From: Dendrobium chrysotoxum
Taxonomy: Eukaryota; Streptophyta; Magnoliopsida; Asparagales; Orchidaceae
Assembly: GCA_019925795.1 (NCBI GenBank)
Contig: CM034314.1
Coordinates: 27,707,774-27,771,773, forward strand
Direction of reading: 5' to 3'
DNA: 64,000 nt
Below the pieces are notes generated by a model. The model made no database searches, was not told the DNA's origin, and saw only the letters and a program-made list of their open reading frames with translations. A program made the position numbers and the translations under genes. Shown piece after piece: positions 45,660-56,207 of this stretch (its first letter is position 1; each line of letters starts with the position of its first letter).

Positions 45660-46048
45660 TCTGGAGTGATCGTATGTAAAGGAAACTTGCTTTACATAGA
45701 GGATCCAGTCTGGATGATCGTATATAGAGGAAACTTGCTCTATATAGAGGATCGAGTCTGGAATGATCGTATATAGAGGAAACTTACTCTATACAGAGGA
45801 TCGGGTCTGGAATGATCGTATACAGAGGAAACTTGCTATGTACAGAGATCGAGTCTGGAATGATCGTATATAGAGGAAACTTGCTCTATACAGAGGATCG
45901 AATCTGGATGATCATATGTAGAGGAAACTTGCTCTACATAGAGGATCGGGTCTGGAATGATCATGTATAGAGGAAACTTGCTCTATACAGAGGATCGAAT
46001 CTGGATGATCATATGCAGAGGAAACTTATTCTACATAGAGGATCAGAT
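45660..46048. repeat. 49-bp hairpin satellite, 8 copies, arms covarying
   Basis: Each unit is GATCGTA-arm, loop GAAACTTG, arm, AGAGGATCGAGTCTGGA. Perfect 9-bp arm pairs differ between units: TATGTAAAG/CTTTACATA (first), TATATAGAG/CTCTATATA (second), TATGTAGAG/CTCTACATA (sixth), TGTATAGAG/CTCTATACA (seventh). The loop stays almost constant. Confidence 0.9.
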
Positions 46049-46059
46049 TTGAATTCTGG

Positions 46060-46335
46060 AACTTGAGATTTGAAAAAATTTTGAATTTAAAATGATTGAA
46101 GATTTTTGAATTAGAAGGTGTTTGAATTTGAATTTTGGTTTGACAAATTTGAATTGGAAGGGTTTTAAATTTGTGATGTATTTTGAATTTGATTTGAATT
46201 ATTTTTAAATTTGAAAAGTTTGAATTTGAAATTTGATCGATTTTGATTCATCTTTAATTTGAATTTCGATTGTGTTTGATTTGAATTGATTTTGAATTTT
46301 GAATTGTTTTGAATTTGATTTTAAGTTTGACACTC
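46060..46335. repeat. TTTGAA-rich low-complexity stretch
   Basis: Irregular GAATTTGAA/TTTGAATTT words over about 270 bp. Confidence 0.6.
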
Positions 46336-47391
46336 ACCTGGCATGGTACTTCCTAAAGAGCCTCCCCAATATTTGAAAATACTGGGTGGCATTCTTCAGG
46401 GTTGATCTGTCAAAGGAAAATTTCCTCAAAGATCGTCATGAACGATCCAGTCAACATTGACTCAAGCTTTCCATTGAGTTTACAACGGATTATAAGCGGT
46501 CTACAAAATACTACGACCAAGTCTCCTACTTAGGGAGTTCTAAAGTGACACAACTTATCAATAACTTGAATCAAATGTGACTTATGAACTTTCAAACTTT
46601 GTTGAGCATGTATTAATTTTTATTTGATGCCCTTGAGCTCCTTGAATTGGAGTCAAGCACTCTGCTCAATTAGAGTTTGATTTTAAATAGCAAGTCTCAG
46701 CTCAAAAAACTACACTTCTAGATCAGAATGATCTAGGACCCAACACAGGGTGTGATTTGATTGTGAATGATAATTTCCAGCGTTTAAAATACTCCTTTAG
46801 CGGGATTGATCGTGAACCAGCATAGAGTGTAATTTTATAAAGAAGGCCTTAAAGAAAGATGCATATACGCAAGGGCTTACACATATTTCTCAAGGACCAA
46901 ATTTAAATTTTAATCAAGAGTAGAAGATTTCATTCTCTTTATTAGAAAAGTTCCTCTAGGTTTTGGACCCTGTCAGAACAACAAGCGGGAACAAATTCAA
47001 AAGAACAGTGAAAAGTTTGAGTGACTCCCACTAACTTGAAAAGGTTCAGGATTTAGGTTTTGTTGACCCAGACCAAGTTTCGTAGAAAACTAAACTGGGG
47101 TCTCCCTTGAGTATTTTGAATTAAAATCAATTTCAAAGAGATTTAAGTTGAATGAAGAAATTTGATCTTTTCAATTTTCTTGCATGAGAGATTTTTGTAT
47201 CTTGATAGATTATCGATGCGGTAAAAATTCCGAATTCAAAATTTATCAAAGTCAAGTAATTTAAAGTTGACTGGGTCTTTTGAGATTAAGGATTTAGAAG
47301 AAGGGAGCCTCTTTCTTTCTTTTTCTGGTGGCGCACATTGCGCATCTTTTGATTATAGTGTATTTTACTCTATTTTTGAATTTGGCACATT
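46336..47391. other. non-coding, nothing recognised
   Basis: No coding or repeat structure could be named between the low-complexity block and the assembly gap. Confidence 0.4.
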
Positions 47392-47891
47392 NNNNNNNNN
47401 NNNNNNNNNNNNNNNNNNNNNNNNNNNNNNNNNNNNNNNNNNNNNNNNNNNNNNNNNNNNNNNNNNNNNNNNNNNNNNNNNNNNNNNNNNNNNNNNNNNN
47501 NNNNNNNNNNNNNNNNNNNNNNNNNNNNNNNNNNNNNNNNNNNNNNNNNNNNNNNNNNNNNNNNNNNNNNNNNNNNNNNNNNNNNNNNNNNNNNNNNNNN
47601 NNNNNNNNNNNNNNNNNNNNNNNNNNNNNNNNNNNNNNNNNNNNNNNNNNNNNNNNNNNNNNNNNNNNNNNNNNNNNNNNNNNNNNNNNNNNNNNNNNNN
47701 NNNNNNNNNNNNNNNNNNNNNNNNNNNNNNNNNNNNNNNNNNNNNNNNNNNNNNNNNNNNNNNNNNNNNNNNNNNNNNNNNNNNNNNNNNNNNNNNNNNN
47801 NNNNNNNNNNNNNNNNNNNNNNNNNNNNNNNNNNNNNNNNNNNNNNNNNNNNNNNNNNNNNNNNNNNNNNNNNNNNNNNNNNNNNNNNNNN
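47392..47891. other. assembly gap, 500 N
   Basis: Exactly 500 N, a placeholder length; true distance unknown. Confidence 1.
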
Positions 47892-48113
47892 ATTTTCTTA
47901 AATATTAAAATATTCCTTCACTTTGAACTATTAAATAGAAAGGCAAAAAAATCACCTGAAAATAATTAAGAATAATTTAAAAAATCATCAATTTATGCCT
48001 CCACAAATAAAAATCCCTAACTCCGCCCCTATTCTTAGGTCTTGTTCTTCGAGGCTCGCTTGCTATCTAGGTCTAGTGTAACCCACAAAATAAACTTTGA
48101 TCCAACATATATA

Positions 48114-48138
48114 TTTATTATTATTATTATTATTATTT
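48114..48138. repeat. (TTA)n microsatellite
   Basis: Eight TTA units, flanked on both sides by TTTGATCCAACATAT (about 48096-48110 and 48154-48168), a short direct duplication. Confidence 0.85.
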
Positions 48139-48505
48139 AATTTTTTAATTTTTTTGATCCAACATATTTGATATCAAACAGGTTCTTAATTCATATTAAA
48201 ATATGAATAAAATTAAATAAAAATAAAAAAAAACAAAAATAAAAACTGATCACCAACGTCTCTTAATAAAAAATAAACTAAGCTTTGACATATTGCTGGA
48301 CTTCTCACCAATTTGATATACCCTCCAATAAAAATAGCACAATTTTTTTTTTTTTTGGATTCTTTCACACGACTTCTTCCTGCACATTCTTCTCATGACA
48401 GCATAACAATAAATTTGAATTTTCTTTCTTCTGATAATATGGTCTATAATTGCTTAAATCTTAGGCGACATTACTTGAAATCCTAGATATGTACTTTTTA
48501 TTACA

Positions 48506-48629
48506 AAGGTTTTGTTTGAGACGGCTTTCTTACTGCTTCTTAAAGCAGCTTTATAGTACAAAAATTTTAATTTTTAAACTAAAAAGTTGCTTTAAAAAGC
48601 AGTAAGAAAGCCGTCCCAAATGAAACCTT
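48506..48629. mobile_element. foldback MITE, about 124 bp
   Basis: AAGGTTTTGTTTGAGACGGC and, inverted from the right, AAGGTTTCATTTGGGACGGC begin the arms, which continue TTTCTTACTGCTT...AAAGCA. The element is almost all hairpin. The target duplication is not clear. Confidence 0.75.
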
Positions 48630-48773
48630 AATGTTTCGGCCATCCTATTTACAGCTCTATTGAATAGTCCTTTTTCATCATCAGTTATCACAAACTATTC
48701 ATGGTTAGCATAGACTTCTTTCGAAAGCTTAGCAAACAATCAATTAGACAAATTAAGGTGCATGCTTGATGAT

Positions 48774-48895
48774 TGAGATTTTATTTTGGATAATTTTTTT
48801 AGTGCTTCTTAAAGCAGTTTTTTAATATAAAAATTAAAATTTTTTACTAAAAAATTGCTTTAAGAATCAATAAAAAAGTCGTTCCAAATGAAGCT
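48774..48895. mobile_element. foldback MITE, second, older copy
   Basis: Same family as 48506-48629: AGTGCTTCTTAAAGCAGTTT pairs with AAATTGCTTTAAGAATCAAT, and the right end GTCGTTCCAAATGAAGCTT matches that of the first copy. More mismatches in the arms. Confidence 0.65.
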
Positions 48896-48899
48896 TGAA

Positions 48900-49955
48900 T
48901 TGAATATGCACCCATAGTATCAAACAACTTTTGAAATTGTCAATTTAAACCCTAATAAAATGAATAATTATCCAAGTAATTGAAACACAACAAAGGAGCT
49001 AGACCATAGAAAAATGTGCATAATCACTACCAAGTTTAAGTGTAAACAATTATTTTTATATAGTCAACAGTCCATCGACCTACATTCACTCTTAATCCCA
49101 ACCAAGATTAGTACTCAGTCTCTGGTTTGAAAACACAAGCAATATCTTTCACCACTTAGTATAGGGAGATGAAACCTTAACACAAGCTTAATTCAAGTGC
49201 AAAAGAATCTGCTTCTTGATTCAACTAGAACACCTATACACCAACAACAACTCAACATACTATTTGCACAGCAACTTTGAGATGGAGAGAGAAAATATCA
49301 CCTGATGAAATTTTCAAGCATTTGAGATTAAGATTAACACTTGAATTTTTCTCATGAAAAATCTTGGCAAAAAACATACATTATATAGATATTATTATCA
49401 CAACTTTATTATGTATGCTATATCATCAAAATTGTATCTTGTCAGGCACGAATCTCAAGGCAAAATTGAGTAAAAAAACTTTCAAAATTAAATTTGGAAC
49501 AATATGAACTCTGATTTCAGCAAATTTACAGTCGAACTGAACATCTCAAAAAAACAAACACAACGACACCAAATTCTATTCAATTCGAGCCCAAATGGGA
49601 CCAAATTGAAGACCTGAAGTGCATTTAGAAGATTCGAACTATAAATTTGCTTACCAAATGGTTTCAAAACATGACATGCTTATAGTCAAATCAAGCGGCT
49701 CGATGAGACAAATCCAATGAGCCTAAGATCACTGAATTCTGATATCATTAAGGCATTAGAATGCCCAGTAAACAATCCATGATCAACAGGATTAATATTG
49801 GCCATCCACTAAAACCACTCCTAACTTACCCTTGATCTCCATTCTATTTACTGGTCATGCCACTCTCAGAAAACTATACATAGACCCTCATTCTTCATCG
49901 AAAAGGGCCCCCAAGCAAGGAAGAGACTGAAACTCGAGTTCTCTTGCCACCAGAC
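48900..49955. other. non-coding, nothing recognised
   Basis: AT-rich, no open frame of note between the MITE pair and the satellite array. Confidence 0.4.
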
Positions 49956-49959
49956 TCCT

Positions 49960-50764
49960 TGACCATCATCAGACCACCAACTATCGTCAGACTATCACCG
50001 GGCTTTTACCCGGCCACCAACCAACGTCGTGTGAAACCCCTTAAGTAAAAGAAGCTAAACTCTTAAACATTAAGGCGTCTTTTAGTATAATGGTTAGAAT
50101 TTTATTAAGAAACTCCATAATTAAGCGTGCTCATCCCTGAGTAATTATGGGATGGGTGACCTATTGGGAAGTTATGCCAATAAGACAAAACTGTAAGGCT
50201 CTTAGGCCAAAGCGGACAATATCTCGATAGTTAAGAGTTTGAGTTGTTACACGCCGGACTTCTTCCTTGCCATCAACTGACGTCGGACTTCTGCCCAGCC
50301 ACAGACTTACGTCGGACTTCGACCCAGCCATCGACTATGATCTTTTTGACCTCCGTCACCAGATAATGATCTTTCCTACCTCCATCACCCACTGACTACA
50401 ATCCTTCCGACCTCCATCGCCAAACTATGGTTCTTCCAACCTTTATTGCCCATTGACAGAGGTTCTTCTAACCTCCGTCGTCAGACAACAGTCTTTCTAA
50501 CCACTTTCCCCTGCCAACTACGGTCCTTTTAACCTCTATCGCCAGACTACGGTCCTTCTGACCTTCGTTGCTAGACAATTTTCTTTCTGACCACTATCAC
50601 CTGTGGACTACGGTCCTTTCAATCTCCATCACTAGACAATGGTCTTTTTGACCACTATCGCCCACCGACTATGGTCCTTCCGACCTTTGTCTCCAGACAA
50701 CAGTCTTTCTGACCACTATCGCCCAACGACTATGATCTTTCTGACCTCCATCACGAGATAATGG
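49960..50764 (+). repeat. ~30-bp satellite array, left block
   Basis: Monomers of 29-32 bp. The first type is CGGACTTCTGCCCAGCCA(C)...ACGT (to about 50330). The main type is GACTACGGTCCTTCTGACCT and CCGTCGCCA, alternating with GACAATGGTCTTTTTGACCA and CTATCGCCCACC. Interrupted by a Cassandra-like LTR (50030-50251) and cut at 50764 by the copia insertion. Continues at 60880. Confidence 0.9.
50030..50251 (+). mobile_element. Cassandra-like solo LTR with 5S rRNA-derived domain, 222 bp
   Basis: Begins TGTGAAACCCC and ends GTTGTTACA, inside the satellite, with flanks CGTCG (50025-50029) and CGCCG (50252-50256), a one-mismatch 5-bp duplication. Positions 50109-50173 align with plant 5S rRNA: AACTCCATAATTAAGCGTGC corresponds to the A-box region AACTCCGCAGTTAAGCGTGC, and GGGATGGGTGACCTATTGGG to the C-box region GGATGGGTGACCTCCTGGG. 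LTRs carrying such a 5S segment define Cassandra TRIM elements. Confidence 0.82.
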
Positions 50765-52426
50765 TGTTGCAAATCTGGTTTTGATGATGACAAATATGTT
50801 TCCAGTGTGTTTTGCTTGGCTAACCTATTTCAGGTACAAAAGATCACGAGCAAATCAAGCTAACTCAAGATCGGATCCAAGTGTGTCAAATGTATGATTT
50901 TTCTTTTTATTGAGTCAATTGTAATGTAACTGATCCCCTAGCTAAGTAACCTTGCACACACACACTCAGGGGGAGAGCCTGAGTGAATTAGAGTTTCTGT
51001 TCATTTTTTGTTCACATCGTCCTGGACGATCCAGCCAAAATAGAAACCCTAATTAGGGCGACCAAGTTAAGTAAGTCTGATTAAGCAGATCGTCCTGGAC
51101 ATTCTTTGGATCGTACGGGACGATATGCTCAAATTAGAAATTCTCCAGGATGATAAGTCAAATCAAGCAGATCGTCCAGAACAACTTAGGCAAGTTTTTA
51201 TTTTTAGTTATTTGGTCTGATAGTCCCAGACGATACGTGTATCGTCCTGGATGATTCAGTACAATCATGCCTAAATTAGTCTGGTAATTAAGGAAAGCAA
51301 TTAATATTTAATTAATACGATCATATCGTCCTGGACGATCGCCGGATCGTCCCGGACGATCATGATCGTCTAGTACATTTCAGCTGCACGTCCCGAACTG
51401 TGTTCAGGACGATTTGGGCACTTTTTGAACTAATCGTTCAGGATGATACCCGTATCATCCTGGACGATCAAGTCATTTTTTGGTCATCCAGCACACGTTT
51501 CTCTGGACAACCCGAACTGTCTCCTGGATGATATTCCTCGATTTGTACTAATCATCCTGGACGATCGCAGGATCGTACGGGATGGTATGAACAATTTTTT
51601 CTACTGATCGTCCAGAACAGCCAGATCGTCTAGGCTGAAACAGCTGAATTTGAACTGATCGTACAGGACGATATATGGATCGTCCTAGATGATCTTGGCC
51701 GACCAGTTGAGATTTAGGACAAAATTTAAGCCCTCCTATAAAAGAACTTTTTCTTAAAAATAAGAAAAATCTTTTGCCACCTTCCTTCCCTGAGAAACCC
51801 TAGAGAGAGAGAGTTCAGAGAGAGAGAGAAGATCTTGTGAGGGGGAGTTAGTGAGGGATTCACTAAGGTTGCTCCAAGCACGGATCAGAGTCGTCTTCTC
51901 CGCTCGTCGTCTTTCGTCTAGTCGGTGTTCGTCGTGGGAGGATCATTCGCAAGAAGATCCGGGGTTCTCTGCCCGCTTCAGGTGGAAGCAAAAGGATTTC
52001 AAAGGTTCTCTGTCTGCTTCAGGAGAAAGCAAAAGGAGGTCGGGTTCTCTGCCTCACCGTGTGGTGAAAAGAAGGTGTTTGTACAGGCTTCTCCGCCTTG
52101 CTGTGGGAGCAAAAGGAGAGACACTTTTTGTTTAGTGCAATACCCGGAGGGGAGGCTCCGGGGAGTGGACGTAGGTCAAGTTGACCGAACCACTATAAAA
52201 TCTGGTTTGCTTTTCTGATTTAGTTTTGCACTTTACTTTTCCGATATTAACTGCTTGGGTGAATATCTGTGATTGATCTTTTCGTTCTTGTTTACTTGTT
52301 TTCACTGCTAAAGTATCGAAAAGATTTTCATTGTTATCGTGAAATTTTTAAATAACCAATTCACCCCCCCTCTTGGTTAGCCTCGGGACTAGTTCACTAG
52401 GGCTTAACATCCCTTTCGAACTTTCA
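50765..52426 (+). repeat. 5' LTR of the copia element
   Basis: TGTTGCAAATC...CGAACTTTCA. Contains a zone of about 15 palindromes of the ATCGTCCTGGACGAT type (51015-51700), a TATAAAAGAAC promoter-like string at 51737-51747, a leader with four hairpin-type repeats (51964-52120) and a C-run before CTCTTGG (52363-52370). Differs from the 3' LTR by scattered substitutions and a 23-bp absence near 51015. Confidence 0.95.
51737..51744 (+). promoter_or_regulatory. probable TATA box of the copia LTR
   Basis: CTATAAAAGAAC follows the palindrome zone, with a GAGAGAGA leader about 60-100 bp downstream. The same string is at 60184-60191 in the 3' LTR. Fits a U3/R boundary just downstream. Confidence 0.65.
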
Positions 52427-52428
52427 AG

Positions 52429-52443
52429 TGGTATAAGACAGGG
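52429..52443 (+). other. primer binding site of the copia element
   Basis: TGGTATAAGACAGGG starts two bases after the LTR; its first bases match the tRNA-Met-type PBS used by most copia elements. Confidence 0.75.
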
Positions 52444-52481
52444 ATTCAAAATTTAGGTTTAAAAATATTTGAATTTGATCC

Positions 52482-53468
52482 ATGGCTAACTGTAACAATC
52501 ATAATACTGCTGAAGATTATTCTATTACAAGACCACCGTTGTTTGATAATATTCCTTTTGATTTTTGGAAAACACGCATGTCTACTTTTCTGTAATCTAT
52601 TGATTATCGCATGTGGATGTTAGTGAATGACGGATACGAACCACCTTTTAGATTGATTAACAATGTGAAAACTGAATTGCCTTTTACTGATTGGATGCTT
52701 GATGACCATGATTTAGCACAGTTAAATACAAAATGCTTGAACTGCTTCTTTTGTGCTTTAAAATCTGAAGACTATATACGTGTTTCTACTTGTACAACGG
52801 GAAAGGAAATCTGGGATAGATTATGTATAACATACGAAGGTACAACTGAAGTCAAACAGTCTAGGTTAAACATCTTGTTACATGATTACAAACTTTTTTG
52901 CATGAAACCTAGTGAGACTATTTCAGAAATATACACAAGGTTCACTCAGATTGTTACCTCTTTGCATGCTTTAGGGAGAGAACTTACTAACTACGAAAGA
53001 GTGAACAAAATTCTTAGATGTTTGCCTGCTTCTTATGATGCTAAGATTACTGCTATCACTGAATCCAAAGATTTAAATACTTACTCTATTGATAACTTAC
53101 TTGGATCACTCATTGCTTACGAGCAAGGGGTGAACCAAAGGCAACATGATGCAGGTGAACGCAAGAAAAAGAAGACAGTGGCACTAAAGGCCAAAGATTC
53201 AGATGCTAGCACTTCCGGGTCTGATAGCGATGATGTTGCCTTAATCACAAGGCAATTCAAAAGCTTTCTAAGGAAGAAACATAAGAACTATCAGAAGTGG
53301 AACAAGGGTAAGTCCAGTAAAAATTTTAAGGGTTCATCTGAATCTGTTTGTTTTGAATGCAGGAAGCCTGGACATATTAAGGCTGATTGTCCTACACTTA
53401 AAGCTCACCCAAGCAAGGAGAAGGGTGAGGAGAAACCAAAGTTCAGAAAGGACAAGAAGCGGATTTAG
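52482..53468 (+). pseudogene. copia Gag (nucleocapsid part), two nonsense codons
   Basis: The first ATG at 52482 starts MANCNNHN. Codon 38 is TAA (52593-52595) in a FL-stop-SIDYRMW context where relatives have Gln. After it the frame is open to a TAG at 53466-53468. It holds the copia Gag core (ALKSEDYIRVSTCTTGKEIW, LLHDYKLFCMKPSETISEIY) and a CCHC knuckle CFECRKPGHIKADCP. The protein would form the virus-like particle. The same frame continues past the TAG into the next entry. Confidence 0.88.
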
Positions 53469-54293
53469 AAGGCGTTCTGGGCAGACTCTGCATCCGACTC
53501 TTCTGAGACTAAAGCTGAAGAGGAGGAAACAAACTTGTGTCTGATGGCTGATGATCACCCTGGTCAGTTGGACCAGGAAGAGGTATGTGAGCTTACTTAC
53601 GATCAATTATTTGAAGTTTCTGAAAAAATTCATACATCGTATAGGAAGCTTAAGAAAACTCATGCTAGTCTGAAATTAGATTATTTGACTTTGCAAAAAG
53701 AGCATGATTCTGTAGTTAAAGATCATTCCACACTTGATTCCAATCACATGTCCTTGCTTGATGAATTCGATGATTTGAACAAAAAATATTCTGATTTAAC
53801 TGTTGAGCATGATTCGTTAAAAATATCGCATGTTGAATTAGAAGTTGCTTTTAAGAAAGTGAATGATATGACATGTGAGTTAGAAAGTAATGAAAGTACA
53901 AGAACTTTTAAAATTGCAAGTTTAAATAAACATATTAAGTTTTTGAAAGTGAAAATCAGTGTTTTTGAAAAGAATAAAATACTGCCTACTTTTGAACAGT
54001 TTTATGCACCGCCACCTTTTGAAAAATCTATTGCAATTTCATCAAAGAATGTTTCATATGCATCTAGGAAGAGGCACTATCACCCACGTAGATTAGTTAA
54101 CCCTTTTCTTGGTGTTAGATGTTTTTCATGTGGCATGTTAGGACACATTTCCCACACCTGCATTGTTCTCCGTAGTACACATTGGGTGTGGAAACCCAAA
54201 CTGCCTGTTTCACAGCACAGCACGCATGCATTACATTCTTCTTTTCATAAGAAGGAACCCAAGCCTGTTTGGGTTCCTAAGACTGACGTTTAA
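53469..54293 (+). pseudogene. Gag extension with coiled coil and second zinc knuckle
   Basis: In frame with the preceding Gag. After an acidic stretch (SASDSSETKAEEEE) comes a long heptad-like region (LKKTHASLKLDYLTLQKEHD, LLDEFDDLNKKYSDLTVEHD), then CFSCGMLGHISHTC, a CCHC-type motif, and a basic, Pro-rich end finishing at TAA 54291-54293. A coiled-coil Gag extension of this sort is typical of Sirevirus-lineage elements. Confidence 0.82.
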
Positions 54294-54304
54294 TATTTTT
54301 GTAG

Positions 54305-54991
54305 GTGTGCTCTCACACAAGACCTCGTGAGAGCATGTGGTACCTAGACAGCGGATGTTCTAGACATATAACTGGAGATGCAAATCAGTTCATTTCGCTG
54401 GAGGCCATAGCTGGAGGCAAGGTTACACTTGGAGATAACACCACTAGGAAGGTGGTAGGCTCAGGTATAATTGGTGATTCAAAGAATTTTATGATTGATA
54501 ATGTTTTGCTTGTAGATGGACTGAAACACAACTTGCTGAGCATCAGTCAACTCTGTGACAAGGGATACAACATCAAATTCCTGCCCACTGGCTGTATTTT
54601 AAGCTTAAATAATGAAGTTGTTTTGCAGGCGCAAAGGATCAACAACGTCTACAAGCTAGATGTAAGTTGCATTAAATCTGATAATTCAATTTGCTTAAAA
54701 ACTGCTGCTGATGAGTCTTGGTTATGGCATAGGAGATTGTGTCATGCCAGTATGAAAACCCTTAGGAGAGTCACCTAGAAGGACTTAGTTAGAGGTGTGC
54801 CCAAGCTTAAGTTCACTAAGGATCACCTGTGTGATGCCTGTCAGTTAGTGAAGCAAGTCCAGTCCTCCTTTCATTCTGTTAAGGACATTAGCACCTCTAG
54901 ACCTTTAGAAGTTCTTCACATGGACCTCTTTGGACCCATTAACACTGCCAGCTTATGGGGGGAGAGTCTATGGGTTTGTGATTGTAGATGA
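54305..54991 (+). pseudogene. copia protease and integrase N-terminus
   Basis: In a different frame from Gag. YLDSGCSRHITGD carries the protease Asp-Ser-Gly. HNLLSISQLCDKGYNI, then WLWHRRLCHASMKTL (Gag-pre-integrase, zinc-binding His and Cys) and after a TAG at 54776-54778 LCDACQLVKQ. The first integrase Asp is in LHMDLFGPI. Near 54950-54953 an apparent extra T in AGCTTATGGG shifts the frame; downstream integrase is read from 54930 in the next frame. Confidence 0.85.
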
Positions 54992-56207
54992 TTATTTGAG
55001 GTTCACTTGGGTTAAGTTTTTGTCACATAAATCTGAGTCATTTGATGAGTTTAGATCTTTCTCTACTTGGATTCAGAAGAAGTTAGTATGTGAGATTATT
55101 ACCATCCATAGTGATCACGGAGGGGAGTTTGAAAATGAAAGATTTAAAAGTTTTTGTGAGGATCATGGGATTAGTCACAATTTTTCAGCTCCTAGGACCC
55201 CTCAGCAGAACAGGGTAGTTGAAAGGAAGAACAGGACCTTAGTGGAAGCCACTAGAGACATACTTGCTGAGTATTCACTTTCAAAATACTTTTGGGCTGA
55301 AGCGGTGAACACTGCCTGTTATGTGCTGAATAGGGTGAATGTGAGAGTCAAACTGAATAAGACACATTATGAGATCATTAAGGGTAGAACTTCAAATCTG
55401 TCTCACCTCCATGTCTTTGGCTGTAAGGTTTTCATTCTGAACAACGGGAAATCACCCTTAGGAAAATATGACCCCAAATCTGATGAAGGAGTGTTCTTAG
55501 GATATTCAAGTGTGGGGAAATCCTTTAGGGTGTTCAATAGGAGGACTTTGGTGGTGGAAGAAACATCCCATGTAGTGTTTGATGAATCTGATCCTAAGGA
55601 GTCTAGATCTGAAGTAGAAGATGAAGAGAATGTTGAGGTTACCCAAGGAGTTGGAAATACAAATTTGGAGGAAAGGGTAGAACCTCAAACCACGTTGCCT
55701 AGAGATTGGAGATATTCTTCGAGTCATCCTAAAGAACTGATCTTAGGATACCCTTCTGGAGGTGTTAGGACTAGGCATGGACTTAGGAAGGAAGTAAACC
55801 ATTCTGCCTTTATCTCAATGACTGAACCCACCAACATCAATCAAGCCTTATCGGATGAGTTTTGGATTTTAGCTATGCAGGAAGAATTGAATCAATTTGT
55901 AAGGAATGATATTTGGGAGTTAGTAGAAAGACCTAAAAATCAAAATATTGTGGGAACCAAGTGGGTCTTTAAGAATAAGATGAATGACTCTGGTGTGGTG
56001 GTGAGAAATAAGGCAAGATTGGTGGCTAAGGGGTATAATCAGATAGAAGAGATTGATTTTGAGGAGACTTTTGCCCCTGTAGCTAGATTGGAAGCCATTA
56101 GAGTGCTACTAGCCTTTGCCTGTTATAAGGGATTTAAGATGTTTCAAATGGATGTCAAGAGTGCCTTTTTAAATGGGATAATTAAAGAAGATGTTTTTGT
56201 AGAATAA
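54930..56207 (+). pseudogene. copia integrase core and reverse transcriptase N-terminal half
   Basis: VIVDDYLRFTWVKFL, then IHSDHGGEFEN (second integrase Asp), TPQQNRVVERKNRTL (catalytic Glu) and AVNTACYVLNRV. RT follows: WELVERPKNQNIVGTKWVFK, ARLVAKGYNQ, FAPVARLEAIR and FQMDVKSAFLNG (first RT Asp). It ends at TAA 56205-56207, directly before CCCCCAGGTTTTGAG, where the family has a Gln codon (Q-P-P-G-F). Confidence 0.9.

Noticed and set aside
47267..47969. Two 213-codon open frames on the plus strand
   Set aside because: Almost entirely made of the 500 N assembly gap.
50109..50173. A functional 5S rRNA gene
   Set aside because: Only the central to 3' part of 5S is recognisable, with many changes, and it lies inside a TG...CA unit with a target duplication, which fits a Cassandra-like LTR.
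51851..52218. Two overlapping open frames of about 95 codons, repeated at 60301-60668
   Set aside because: They lie in the LTR leader and recur only because the LTR is duplicated. They overlap the hairpin repeats and have no family resemblance.
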